Below, in pieces: positions 37,213 to 47,721 of a stretch of DNA of 64,000 nt (position 1 is its first letter; each line of letters starts with the position of its first letter). The notes under the pieces are model-generated. The model made no database searches, had not been told where the DNA came from, and was given only the letters and a program-made list of their open reading frames with translations. This DNA is from Haematobia irritans (lineage: Eukaryota; Arthropoda; Insecta; Diptera; Muscidae). The stretch covers positions 152,142,473-152,206,472 of the forward strand of contig NC_134399.1 in assembly GCF_050003625.1 (NCBI RefSeq). The letters are read 5' to 3'. The position numbers and the translations under genes were made by a program.

Positions 37213-39065
37213 TAGGTACGTATATTTATATTTCGTACACACAAAAAAATTTAATTAATTAATTTAGAAGAAAACCCGGCCCTTTGATTCGAGTGAATTC
37301 GGACTTTCATAATTTTGAAAGTTCGTTTCATATACATATTGCGTACGCATACCATGGATTTAGTTTAGTGTTTCCAAAAATTGGAAACTTTTTCTGGGAT
37401 CGTGCTTTAGAAGTCCGTCCGCCTATACATATATTCGTCATTCTCACGATTGAGTTACAAATTTTTATCCGATCTTACAAAATATGCATCTTCAAAATTT
37501 TATAATATTTTTTTAAATTGAGTTTAGATTGAGATTTATATTTTTACAATAAAAAGAAAAAAACAAATAATTTCATAGCATTAACAAATATTTTCATTGG
37601 CCTCGTGAAAATGTTTCTTTTTTGATGTTAATATTAATCATCGATTAAAATTAATCCAATTTGCTGTTAAGTGTAGCAATATGTGATTATTTAAATGCAA
37701 CCACTTTTGTTAATGGTCATTAGATATTTGATTTTTATAGGCATATGGTGGAAATAATTTTACGTTTTTCAAATCTACATACATCCACCCACATTCATTA
37801 AACAAACAAAAAAAAAGGAAAATCATAGAACCTTTATCAAGTTCGAATAAATGCCATATTCGGTCTTTTGTTAGTCATGCTGGTGGCATTGTTTGCTCTC
37901 TGAACGATATTAAATCGAAACTAATCGAATCTTGTTAATTTTTTATAAGACAACATTACATTCTTTGTGGCATGTGCTAACAGTTTGTGAAGTATCACGG
38001 GGGTTTTTGTGTTATTTGATTTGCTTCATTTATTTATTTCCATTTATTCTGAATGGAGCTCCTTTGAGCATGACGAACGATATGACTCAAGGTGTTGGTT
38101 GGTGGTTTTCTTGCTTTTCATTACATTTGGTGCTAATCTATATTTGACGTGTTTACACTTAGGTTTTCCATTGTGTTTTTCATTTACTTTTCCTCGGGCT
38201 GGTTTCTTGTATTTTTTTTTTTGTGGTTTGTGCTCCTTCTTTATTAGCCCAATGTCATTTAATAACATTTGTCCCCCTGTCCTGGGGAAAAACCTAAGGT
38301 TTTTTGTTCCAGCAGTTCTGGTATTAGGTGTTCTCTTGTGTTCAAACCCTTAGGGTTGGCTAACGATTCCAATCATAATTATGTGATTTTCATGCTTTTG
38401 TTAAGTAAATCATTGAAATGTGTACCCGTCATAAGACCCCCCGTCTTTTCTTGGGGGTGGAGAGGCTCTGCCACAAAATGCGATATTAATAAGGCCAAAT
38501 GAGAGTGTTGGGATTTCTGTCATTCTACGATGTAAAGGCCTCCGCAATTCCAGCTCTAAAGGTTGATAAAGGCAATAGAATTATTTCATTACAATTAAAG
38601 AACCAACAATGAAATGTTCATTCAATTTTGATGTGGGCTGAAACCTGGCACAAAAGGAGTACAATTAACTTAAGATGTCTATGGAAAAAAATGGATATTA
38701 ATGGAAATCAAGAATGTAAATGAATTATTTAATTTGAAGAAATTAATGGACATTTTATGTGTAATTTATTTTGTATTAATTGTTATAAAGATTGAAATTG
38801 TATTTCCAGTTTCATCATATGTTTTTGAGAAATAAGAAAAATAAAATCGGTCAGAACTACCAATTCATAACCTCCATCATAATGTGAATGGTATAATAAC
38901 ATTGTCATTCCATAGAAACATTGGCTTCTGACCACATGATGCTTGTGGTGAAATTCGAATCAGTTTCCTTGTATATAGGACTTGGTCAGGTTCTAATATC
39001 AGATGATCTGGCGATATTCGTATATCTTACAGGAGAAAATCACAAGGAAATTGAAGAAATTCATA
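37213..39065. other. Unassigned DNA, no supported gene
   Basis: T-rich region with overlapping frames such as 38009-38353 (114 codons), whose hydrophobic translation follows from base composition (TTT, CTT, ATT codons) rather than any membrane-protein family I recognise. No repeats identified. Confidence 0.45.
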
Positions 39066-39067
39066 TA

Positions 39068-39844
39068 ACAGGTTGGCTGATAAGTCCCCGGTCTGAAAAA
39101 TGGGTGCCGCGCGAGCTCACATTTGACAAAAAACAACAACGTGTTGATGATTCTGAGCGGTGTTTGCAGCTGTTAACTCGTAATACACCCGAGTTTTTCC
39201 GTCGATATGTGACAATAGATGAAACATGGCTCCATCACTACACTCCTGAGTCCAATCGACAGTCGGCTGTGTGGACAGCGACCGGTGAACCGTCTCCGAA
39301 GCGTGGAAAAACTCAAAAGTCCGCTGGCAAAGTAATGGCCTCTGTTTTTTGGGATGCGCATGGAATAATTTTTATCGATTATCTTGAGAAGGGAAAAACC
39401 ATCAATAGTGACTATTATATGGCGTTATTGGAGCGTTTGAAGGTCGAAATCGCGACAAAACGGCCCCATATGAAAAAGAAAAAAGTGTTGTTCCACCAAG
39501 ACAACGCACTGTGCCGCAAGTCATTGAGAACGATGGCAAAAATTCATGAATTGGGCTTCGAATTGCTTCCCCACCCACCGTATTCTCCAGATCTGACCCC
39601 CTTCTCAGACCTCAAAAGGATGCTCACAGGGAAAAAATTTGGCTGCAATGAAGAGGTGATCGCCGAAACTGAGGCCTATTTTGAGGCAAAACCGAAGGAG
39701 TACTACCAAAATGGTATCAAAAAATTGGAAGGTCGTTATAATCGTTGTATCGCTCTTTAAGGGAACTATGTTGAATAATAAAAACGAATTTTGACAAAAA
39801 ATGTGTTTTACTTTGTTAGACCGGGGACTTATCAGCCAACCTGT
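39068..39844 (+). mobile_element. Deleted mariner with intact Himar1-type ITRs and TA duplication
   Basis: Both 27-bp ITRs are present and appear identical: the left starts ACAGGTTGGCTGATAAGTCC at 39068, the right is its complement, 39818-39844. TA stands outside each. The match to the Himar1 (irritans subfamily) ITR is from memory. The element is 777 bp against roughly 1.25-1.3 kb for a full-length relative, because the start of the transposase gene is missing directly after the left ITR. With both ITRs intact it could in principle be moved by a related active transposase. Confidence 0.92.
39095..39760 (+). pseudogene. Mariner (irritans-type) transposase remnant, catalytic part
   Basis: Follows the left ITR directly and reads EKWVPRELTF onward, so the N-terminal DNA-binding helix-turn-helix part (roughly the first third of a mariner transposase) is deleted. 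An ATG outside the element at 38921 opens the frame, but that is fortuitous. The first catalytic Asp is seen in VTIDETWLH (about 39218) and the second in FHQDNA (about 39501). The third Asp of the DD34D triad is absent because an in-frame deletion shortens the region between YSPDLTP and FSDLKRM by about five residues. A stop at 39758 replaces the last few residues. No other stop occurs, so inactivation looks recent. It cannot catalyse transposition. Confidence 0.93.
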
Positions 39845-40477
39845 TAAAGCAGATGAAATGGAAAATAATTTCGTAATTGAAATATAAATAAAACACAAAT
39901 AGAAAAGATAACGTTCCAAAATCGTGAACTGATGGTAACAAAATGAAACGAAACGTTAACGAAAATTCAAATCGGAATGTTCACGGTTTCGACCAAGGAC
40001 GTTCACGAATTCAGGAAGTGCGTTAATTTTCATTGGCTGTTAAAAGACTCGAAATAATCGTTGGACGTTGTTACGACAATTCCTCGGTGATGCAAACAGG
40101 GCGTCGTGGTCAAAGTCGGGGTCTGAAGATTTTGCTGGACACGGAGTCAGAGTCCTGAAAATTTTGCTCGACTCTGACTCCGACTAAACCTAAATTTTAA
40201 AAACACTTTATATTTTTGTAACTAAACATTTATTTACGAAAATTTTATTCCATTGAGTTCTTCATTGGCGTATGTAATTGGCGTATGTTACAACTTCCAA
40301 TAATGGAGGTTATTCTATGTTTTCTAGAAGGTTATCCACCACCATTAAATTCTATTTATAACATTTCTAAATATCGATCTCAATTTTCAATTGTTATTGA
40401 TTTTATTTGTAGACTTCACGCCCATATAAACCGATCTTCCGATTTGGTTTCTTGAGCATTCAGGTTAGGTTAGTCTG
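39845..40477. other. Unassigned DNA with a GACTCC-type palindromic stretch
   Basis: CAGGGCGTCGTGGTCAAAGT at 40098 is followed by GGAGTCAGAGTCC and its near complement GACTCTGACTCCGACT by 40190. The composition and the CAGGG start recall a hAT-type end, but I found no matching second end or target duplication. GGTTAGGTTAG precedes the G element at 40478. Confidence 0.35.
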
Positions 40478-40704
40478 CACCCAAAGAAAAAATACTTTCC
40501 TAAAGAACGAAATTTTAGACAACCAAAATTTCCCTTTGACAAAGTATTTTCATTGAGAACAAATAAACCCGAATTCATGACAAACGATGTAACAATAGTC
40601 TCTAATATTTTTTAATTGCTTTTAAAGAAACTTGTTTAGCGTCAAAAGAAATCTTCTTTTGTCTAAAATTTCATTCATCGGAAAAGACAACTCTTCTTTC
40701 AGTG
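40478..40704 (+). mobile_element. G-family TIR element, second copy
   Basis: CACCCAAAGAAAAAATACTT to CAACTCTTCTTTCAGTG, 227 bp, internal words shared with 35790-35977 (TTTTAGACAACC / GTCTAAAATTTC). Flanks are TG on both sides, so the TA has mutated or the site was different. Confidence 0.75.
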
Positions 40705-40742
40705 TGGTTGTACTAAAATGCCTACTATTTTTACAGATATCG

Positions 40743-41018
40743 ACTATTTATATCCTGCGCCACACTGTGGACCAGGGTATTATAAGTTATCACATATGTT
40801 TTCAACAACCAGCAGGAGACTGTCTGTGAACAAATTTCTGTGATCAACGTCTAGGTCGCAGTTTTATTTTAGTCCAATCGACTCCAAATTTGCCACAAGA
40901 ATGTGTTTCGGGTCAGAATAGAACCCTATTGAGTTTGAAAAAATTAGTTCAGATTTAGATATAGCTCCCATACATCTTTCACTTATATGGCCCCAAAAGC
41001 CAGAGTTTTACTTTGATT
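40743..41018 (+). mobile_element. Mini-me-like fragment (type of 23241-24142)
   Basis: TTATATCCTGCGCCACACTG, GGTATTATAAGTTATC, then TCGCAGTTTTATTTTAGTCC and AGATTTAGATATAGCTCCCA. Fits the left part of the third mini-me-like type; truncated. Confidence 0.55.
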
Positions 41019-41175
41019 TATAAATGTTAGATTTTAATCTTCTCTGTATGCTGCTGCATATCGTTAATATTAACTGATGAATTTATATAGGCGTCATACA
41101 GTGTGGCTGATATGTATAGCAACCAGCTTCAGCTTGCTATTATTTTGCAACTAAAGCAATCTGAAGTTATTTCTA
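41019..41175 (+). repeat. 155-bp direct repeat, copy 1 (occupied by A3)
   Basis: TATGCTGCTGCATATCGTTA through CAACTAAAGCAATCTGAAGT then TATTTCTA. It matches 44037-44196. Here an A element starts immediately after TTTCTA, whereas copy 2 continues unoccupied (TTTCTAATTAG). Confidence 0.85.
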
Positions 41176-41592
41176 CACTCAAAAAAACGTTTACTTGGAT
41201 CCAAAGATTTTGACCTTCCTTTAAGGATTCCTTTAAGATGCGGGTTCTTTAAGATAAGGACATTTTTTGCGACCTATCTGGCTTTAAATCTACACCCTCA
41301 AAAAAATCGCCTCTCTAACATATGTTCCAAACATATTTTGCAGGAAGCACATATATTATTGGATACTGCCGAAACATTAATATGTTTGTTTTATGGGAAC
41401 ATATTCTATTTTTGGAAGCATTTTGAGCCAAAAATATTATATGCTTGGAAGAATTTTCCCCAAAGAAGATTGTGCTCATTCCCTAACATAATTTTCACTT
41501 CCACGAAATTTTTTAGTTCTTGGCACCTTTTTCTGTAATACAAATAATGTTGAAGAAATTATTCAATTTTATAATTTTTTTAAATTTTACCT

Positions 41593-41655
41593 TTCGCCTG
41601 GACGGAGAATCGAACAGTTTGTAAGCCAACACACTACCACTGAGCTACGTAGCTG
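41593..41655 (-). ncRNA. tRNA-like module 1 in B1 (pol III promoter relic)
   Basis: Complement of GCTACGTAGC then TCAGTGG (A box) and the B-box start TTCGATTCTCC. About 13 bases between anticodon arm and B box are missing compared with the B2 and B3 copies. Not a functional tRNA: no acceptor-stem pairing. Confidence 0.65.
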
Positions 41656-41772
41656 TTATAGTCACCAGAAGACAATTATCGGTATAAGTTACATTTATAT
41701 AGCATAGTTTGCAGCGCCCACGAGCCCATGCAAACATAACATTATTTAACAGAAACATACATGTGTTGGCAA

Positions 41773-41839
41773 CGTGGAGCAGTGGTTAGCATGTCTGCCG
41801 TACATGCAAAGGGTCGTGGGTTCAATCCCTGCGCCGACC
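41773..41839 (+). ncRNA. tRNA-like module 2 in B1 (pol III promoter relic)
   Basis: ACGTGGAGCAGTGGTTAGCA (A-box region) and GGGTTCAATCCCTGCGCCGA (B box GGTTCAATCC). Very similar to the SINE head at 46029-46105, so of common origin. It lacks a convincing acceptor stem and is not a tRNA gene. Confidence 0.7.
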
Positions 41840-43127
41840 AAACACCAATTGTTTTTTTTTAATTTACACATTTATATTTATACTATATTAAATTTTTATA
41901 ATGAAACTTCGAAATGTGGGTTATTAAAGATTTACAGTCAGAAACAGTGCTTGATATAAACGAAATGGACTGAGCTTTTGGATAAAATATTATTTTTTTA
42001 TTGCAAAAATAACAATTTTGTAATAAAAAACTGGTTTTGGTATAAAAGTTTGAAATTTTGGAAGGAATTCAAAAACTCTAACAAAGGAAGAACGTGGGGT
42101 CGAGTATAAACATACATAAATAATTTTATAATATACACAAATTAAATAATATTTAGACTTAAATTAAATAATATTTAGACTTAAGCATATAAAATTTTTG
42201 GCCTTATCATAAAGCAGTTTCCGAAACAGCAAATAAGCGGTTTCACAGAAATTGCTCTCTTTCGATTCTCTCGCTGTGTTAATTTGATATCTTTCGTCAA
42301 CCCTCCCGGTTTTTATCTCTATTTCTTTCTCTATACTCTCTCTCTCTGTCGCTCTCTGAATAAAATATCACAACATATATATGTTTACTCGAAATTTGTA
42401 AATTTATATATGTTTACATTCACACATATAATTTTTATGAAACATGCAGCCCCAAACATAATATATTCTAACATATTAACATATGTGTTCCAAACATTTA
42501 GTGTTAGTTTGAGAACATTACATGTTTGCACTTAAATATATTGTGTTTAAAAATTGTGCCCGAAAAACATTTTGTTTATATCGAAACATATGAAAAACAT
42601 ATTTTTCTAACAGTGTAGGATCTATAAAATTAAAATTAGGATACAGATTTCATTTATCGAATTTTCATTCAATTTTTCGGTATATTAATAAAGCTATTCA
42701 CGTATAAACAAATGCCAGTTTAACAATCCAAATTATAACGGATACTTCGAAGTAAAAAATATTTTCTTAGCTCAAAAAAAACTTTAAACCAAAGATGCTA
42801 AATCCTCAAAATAAGTCCTAGCCTATATTTGAAGCGTTTTTATCTGAAATCTAAAGTGTCAATATTTCAGTTAATTTAAGGACGATTTCTTTAAATCAAA
42901 AATGTTTTTCTTTACATTAAGGAAAATTTGCCTTAGTTTAAAGACATGCAACTTTAACGAAGGGACGCAAATTTTCAAAATTTGTGTCCTAAATTTAATG
43001 AAAACAAATTTTGCAGCAAAGATTAAAAACTTTATTTCAATTAAAATTTCATTATTTTAAAGAAATTTGTCCCTAATATTTTGTAAATTGCGCATCTTAA
43101 AATTTAGAATGCGTAATCAAAGCCACT

Positions 43128-43577
43128 AAAGCCAATTTAACTTTATTTTAGTTCAGGGAATTATTATGTTTGGAGAAAGTTGCCTGTATTCTAAAAATTT
43201 TTGGGCGTACGTTAGTTAAATTAACTACAAAATGGGAAATAATTATACACACATCAAGCCTAAAGAATTTACTAAATTTGTACATAAAATAATTTAGTAT
43301 TTCCTTAAATTTGTGCATTTTTCTCTAAATGCGCCCATCTTGAACTTTGTACGGTAATAAAGACATTTTTGCAATTTTGAACTCCAATTTTTTCCTTGAA
43401 ACTACAAAATTTTCTTTAACTTGAAAACAAAAAAATAAAATAATTGTGTCCAATAAATTTTCTTGAATTTGTCGAAAAATATTTACTGTTTAGTTAAAAT
43501 TGTATACAAATAATCTAAATTTTCTTAAATTAATCAAATTTTTTTCTTCCTGGATGGTTTACTGTTTTTTCAGTGTG
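43128..43577 (-). mobile_element. C-family element, left end trimmed
   Basis: Begins inside C (CACTAAAGCCAATTTAACTT, TAATTATTGTTTGGAGAAAG-like interior) and ends GGTTTACTGTTTTTTCAGTG. The outer 25 bp or so found in other C copies are missing at the junction with A3. Confidence 0.7.
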
Positions 43578-43990
43578 GGATACAGATCTAATTTTTCATT
43601 GTGAATTCACGTACAATTCCAGTTTAAAAATCCATATTATAACGGAAACTTCAAAGTAAAAAATGTTAAATTCTCAAAATAAGTCTTAGCCTATATTTGA
43701 ACCGTTTTTATCTTAAATATAAAGTTTCAATCTTTCAGTTAATTTAAGATCGATTTCTTCAAATCGAAAATGTGTTTCTTTATTTTAAGTAAAAGTTGCC
43801 TTAAGGAAAATTAGGCTCTAACGGTGGGACGAAAATTTCCAAAATTTGTGTCCTAAATTTAATAGAAAAAAAAAACATTTTGAAGCAAAGATTATAAACT
43901 TTATTTTAACTAAAGTGGCATTGTTTTAAAGAAATTTATACTAAATATTTTGGAAATAGTGCATCCTAAAATTTAGGTTGCGTAATCTTG
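43578..43990 (+). mobile_element. A-family fragment A4
   Basis: Starts at the A interior (GGATACAGATCTAATTTTTC) and runs to CCTAAAATTTAGGTTGCGTA then ATC. Both termini are missing. Confidence 0.7.
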
Positions 43991-44036
43991 AATATCTTTA
44001 AAATCTGTTCTAGATACCTCACAGATACTTCTTCAG

Positions 44037-44196
44037 GATATAAATGTTGGATTTTCATCCTGAAATTCTCTGTATGTTGCTGCATATCGTTAATATTAAC
44101 TGATGAATTTATATAGGCGACATACAGTGTGGCTGATATATATAGCAACCAACTTCAGCTTGCTATTATTTCTAACTAAAGCAATCTGAAGTTATT
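44037..44196 (+). repeat. 155-bp direct repeat, copy 2 (unoccupied)
   Basis: Matches 41019-41175 with scattered substitutions and continues through the TTTCTA at which A3 sits in copy 1. The two copies bracket 2.9 kb of nested elements. Confidence 0.85.
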
Positions 44197-44224
44197 TCTA
44201 ATTAGAAATAATCTGTCATAGTTC

Positions 44225-45950
44225 ATTATACCCACCACCATAGAATGGTGACGGGGGTATAATAAGTTTGTCATTCCGTTTGTAACACATCGAAATATCG
44301 ATTTCCGACTATATAAAGTATATATATTCTTGATCAGGGAGAAATTCTAAGACGATATAACGATGTCCGTCTGTCTGTCCGTCTGGCTGTCTGTCTGTTG
44401 CAATCACGATACAGTCTTCAATAATAAAGCAATCGTGCTGAAATTTTGCACAAACTCGTCTTTTGTCTGCAGGCAGGTCAGTCGAAGATGGGCTATATCG
44501 GTCCAGGTTTTGATATAGTTCCCATATAAACCGACCTCCCTATCTTGGGCTTATAGAAATCGTAGTTTTTATCCAATTTGCCTGAAATTTTAAATCTAGA
44601 GGTATTTTATGACCATAAAGAGGTGTTCCAAAAATGGTGAGTATCGGTCCATGTTTTGGTATAGCCCCCATATAGACCGATCTCCCGATTTTACTTTTGG
44701 GCTTATAGAAGCCGCAGTTTTTATTCAATTTACCTGAAATTCGAAATCTAGAGGTATTGTAGGACCACAAATACGTGTCCCAAAAATTGTGAGCATCGGT
44801 CTATATTTTGGTATAGCCCCCATATAGACCGATCACCCGATTCTACTATTTGGGCTTATAGAAACCCCATTTTTTATCCAATTTACCTGAAATTGGAAAT
44901 CGAGAGGTACTTTAGAACCGTAAAGAGGTGTGCCAAAAATGGTGAGCATCGGTCCATGTTTTGGTATGGTCCCCATATAAACCGACCTCCCGATTTGGGG
45001 TCTTGGGCTTATAGAAACCGTAGTTTTTATCCAATTTGCCTGAAATTGAAAATCTAGAGATACTTGAGGACCATCAAAAGGTGTGTCGAAAATGGTCCGT
45101 ATCGTTCCATGTTTTGGTATAGCCTTCATATAGACCGATCTCCCGATTTTACATGTTGGGTTTATAGAATCCGTAGTTTATATACAATTTGCCTGAAATT
45201 GGAAATTTATAGGTATTTATAGGACCATAAAGAGGTGTGCCACAAATGGTGAGTATCGGTCCATGTTTTAATATAGCCCCCATATAGACCGATATCCCGA
45301 TTTTACTTCTTGGGCTTCTAGAATCCGAAGTTTTTATCCAATTTGCTTGAAATTGGAAATCTAGAGGTATTTTCGGGCCATAAAGAGGAGCCGAAAACGG
45401 TGAGTATCGGTCCATATTTTAGTATAGCCCCCATAAGAACGATCTCCCGATTTAACTCCTTGGGTTTCTAGAAACCGTAGTTTTTATCCGATTTGCCTGA
45501 AATTGTAAATATGCTCGTATTTTAGGCTCACAAAAACGTGTATCGGATTAAGTTTTTATCGGTCCATTTAGTAATGCCTCCATTTAAACCGACTTCACTT
45601 CTTGAGGGTATAGAAGGCGCACTGATCATGAAAATTGCGTGAAACTCAATGTAAAATTTCTAGATTTTACTTCTCGGGTGAAAATCTACAGATTTAAGAT
45701 TTCAAATCAAGACGTTATTTTATAATTTTCTTGCACACTTACAAGAGATGTTAATGATTCATCTAAAACTCAAACAAACATGGTTCTTATAAATCCAGAT
45801 TCTGATATAGTCCTCATAGGTGAAATATTTAAATTTATTTTCGGGAAGTGTCCTCAAGTCCTCAAGCCCTCCTGAAATTTTAAAGAAAACCCTGATATTT
45901 GGTTCATGGTGGTGGGCCCGGCCGAACTTACTGCTGTATATACTTGTTTT
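44225..45950 (+). mobile_element. Complete mini-me-like element (I family), 1.7 kb
   Basis: Left end ATTATACCCACCACCATAGA, core TATATATTCTTGATCAGGGA, microsatellite GTCCGTCTGTCTGTCCGTCT, then seven or so units of about 150 bp (CCATGTTTTGGTATAGCCCC, CCGATCTCCCGATTTTAC). The right end is GGCCCGGCCGAACTTACTGC then TGTATATACTTGTTTT. It serves as the uninterrupted reference for the copies at 15556-18917 and 34281-36215. Long minus-strand frames are artefacts of the repeat unit. Confidence 0.85.
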
Positions 45951-46028
45951 ATTGTTTACAAGCTCACAAAAGCTTGCTTTATTGCTTTCAGATCTAATGT
46001 TTTCTTTGCTTTATATTTGGCTGGAAAA

Positions 46029-46362
46029 GAGAGTCACCGTGGTGCAATGGTTAGCATGCCCGCCTTGCATACACATGGTCGTGGGTTCGATTCCTGCGTC
46101 GACCGAACACCAAAAAGTTTTTCAGCGGTGGATTATCCCACCTCAGTAATGCTGGTGACATTTCTGAGGGTTTCTAAGCTTCACTGCAATGTGGAACGCC
46201 GTTCGGACTCGGCTATAAAAAGGAGGTCCCTTGTCATTGAGCTTAACATGGAATCGGGCAGCACTCAGTTATAAGAGAGAAGTCCACCAATGTGGTATCA
46301 CAATGGACTGAATAGTCTCAGTGAGCCTGATACTTCGGACTGCCACCTAACCTAACCTAACC
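46029..46362 (+). mobile_element. Full-length tRNA-headed SINE with (CCTAA)n tail and 12-bp target duplication
   Basis: Head: CACCGTGGTGCAATGGTTAG (A-box region) and CGTGGGTTCGATTCCTGCG (B box GGTTCGATTCC). The body reads AAGTTTTTCAGCGGTGGATT, then GGAACGCCGTTCGGACTCGG, then GCACTCAGTTATAAGAGAG, and the tail is CCTAACCTAACCTAACC. The direct repeat TTGGCTGGAAAA flanks it perfectly (46017-46028, 46363-46374), proof of LINE-type insertion. Length 334 bp. Transcription is expected from the internal pol III promoter. The partner LINE is not identified here. Confidence 0.95.
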
Positions 46363-46530
46363 TTGGCTGGAAAACCAAAAGTGACTATGTTTACAGCCCT
46401 CCAGTAACATTTTTTTCTTGAAATATGTTTGGGGTGATCATATTCATTCTCTGGGTGAGGATATCATTTTCGTTTAGTAATGACGTCTCTTTAAAATGGC
46501 TCGTTGCGGACAACGTGGCTAAAATTGCTA

Positions 46531-47719
46531 CACTGTTAGAAAAATATGTTTTTCACATGTTCCGATATAAACAAAATGTGTTTCGGGCACAATTTTTAAA
46601 CACAAAATATTTTTAAGTGCGAACATGTAATGTTCCTAAACTAACACTAAATGTTTGGGACACATATGTTAATATGTTAGAATATATTATGTTTGAGGCA
46701 TGAATGTTTTATAAAAATAATATGTGTGAATGCAAACATATATAAATTTGCAAATTTCGAGTAAACATATATATGTTGTGATATTTTATTCAGAGAGCGA
46801 CAGAGAGAGAGAGTATAAAGAAAGAAAGAGAGAAGGAAACCGGGAGGGTTGACGAAATATATCAACATAACACAGCGAGAGAATGAAAAGAGAGCAATTT
46901 CTGTCAAACCGGTTGTACGTTGTTTCGGAAAACTGTTTTATGATAAGGTCAAAAATTTGATATGCTTAGGTCTAAGTATTATTTAATTTGAATATTAGAA
47001 TGAGTATTCGGAGTAAAGAGAATAGACATTAAAAAAACAGCGTGTGTTTTCGTCTTGAGAGCAGCATTTTATATATGTGTGGACTTGTGTTTTGTTTATC
47101 ATTTTGGCATTATGGACACAATTTTTTTCTTGGTTCGTTAAAAAATCGGAACGTATGCTAACCACTGCTCCACGTGGCCAACAAATGTATGTTTCTGTTA
47201 AATAATGTTATGTTTGCATGGGATCGTGGGCGCTGCAAACTATGCTATATAATATATATGTTTGCATGGGCTCGTGGGCGCTGCAAACTATGGTACATAA
47301 ATATAACTTATAAGGATAATTGTCTATTGATGGTCATAACAGCTACGTAGCCCAGTGGATAGTGTGATGGCTTACAAACCGTATGTTCCTCGGTTCGATT
47401 CTCCGTCCAGGCGAAAGGTAAAGTTTAAAAAAAATTATAAAATTGCATAATTTCTTCCACATTATTTGTATTACAGAAAAAGGTGGCAAGAACTAAAAAT
47501 TTCGTGGAAGTGAAAATTATGTTAGGGAATGAGCATAATCTTCGTGGGGAGAAAATTCTTCCAAGCATATAATATTTTTGGGCTCAAAATGCTTCCAAAC
47601 ATATAATATGTTCACATAAAACAAACATAATAATGTTTCGGCAATATCCAATAATATATGTGTTTCCTGCAAAATATGTTTGGAACATATGTTAGAGAAT
47701 CGATTTTTTTTTGAGGGTG
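46531..47719 (-). mobile_element. B-family element B2 (TA duplication)
   Basis: Ends CACTGTTAGAAAAATATG and ATTTTTTTTTGAGGGTG, TA both sides, 1,189 bp, reverse orientation relative to B1. It includes a GAGAGCGACAGAGAGAGAGA stretch, the complete tRNA-like module 1 (47342-47415) and only the head part of module 2 (47148-47180). Confidence 0.85.
47342..47415 (+). ncRNA. tRNA-like module 1 in B2, best preserved
   Basis: A box TAGCCCAGTGG matches the tRNA consensus exactly. The anticodon-like loop CTTACAA sits in a short GG/CC stem, and the B box is GGTTCGATTCTCC. Ends do not pair as an acceptor stem, so a SINE-type derivative rather than a tRNA gene. TAC as anticodon would be valine; this is only suggestive of ancestry. 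Confidence 0.7.
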
Positions 47720-47721
47720 TA

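Larger units (their letters stand above)
41293..42615 (+). mobile_element. B-family element B1: TIR element with two tRNA-like modules
   Basis: Ends CACCCTCAAAAAAATCGC and TTTTTCTAACAGTG, TA on both sides, 1,323 bp. Subterminal regions at both ends are rich in AACATAT and CATATGT words (possible transposase sites). The centre carries a minus-strand tRNA-like module (41593-41655) and a plus-strand one (41773-41839), heads facing each other about 115 bp apart. A CTCTCTCTCTCTGTCGCTCT stretch follows at about 42330. No protein-coding gene. Confidence 0.85.
41176..43127 (+). mobile_element. A-family element A3, split by a B element
   Basis: Left piece 41176-41290 (CACTCAAAAAAACGTTTACT to GGCTTTAAATC), right piece 42616-43127 (GGATCTATAAAATT onward to TTAGAATGCGTAATC). 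Intact A copies are continuous at this point (TTTAAATCTAGGATC), so the B insertion at its TA is directly visible. The terminal right end is replaced by a C element. Confidence 0.85.

Noticed and set aside
38009..38353. A 114-codon hydrophobic frame as a membrane protein
   Set aside because: T-rich DNA yields Phe/Leu-rich text; an opposite-strand frame is equally open and there is no family resemblance.
38921..39067. Start of the mariner frame at 38921 as the true start
   Set aside because: It lies outside the left ITR in flanking DNA; the frame runs through the ITR only by chance.
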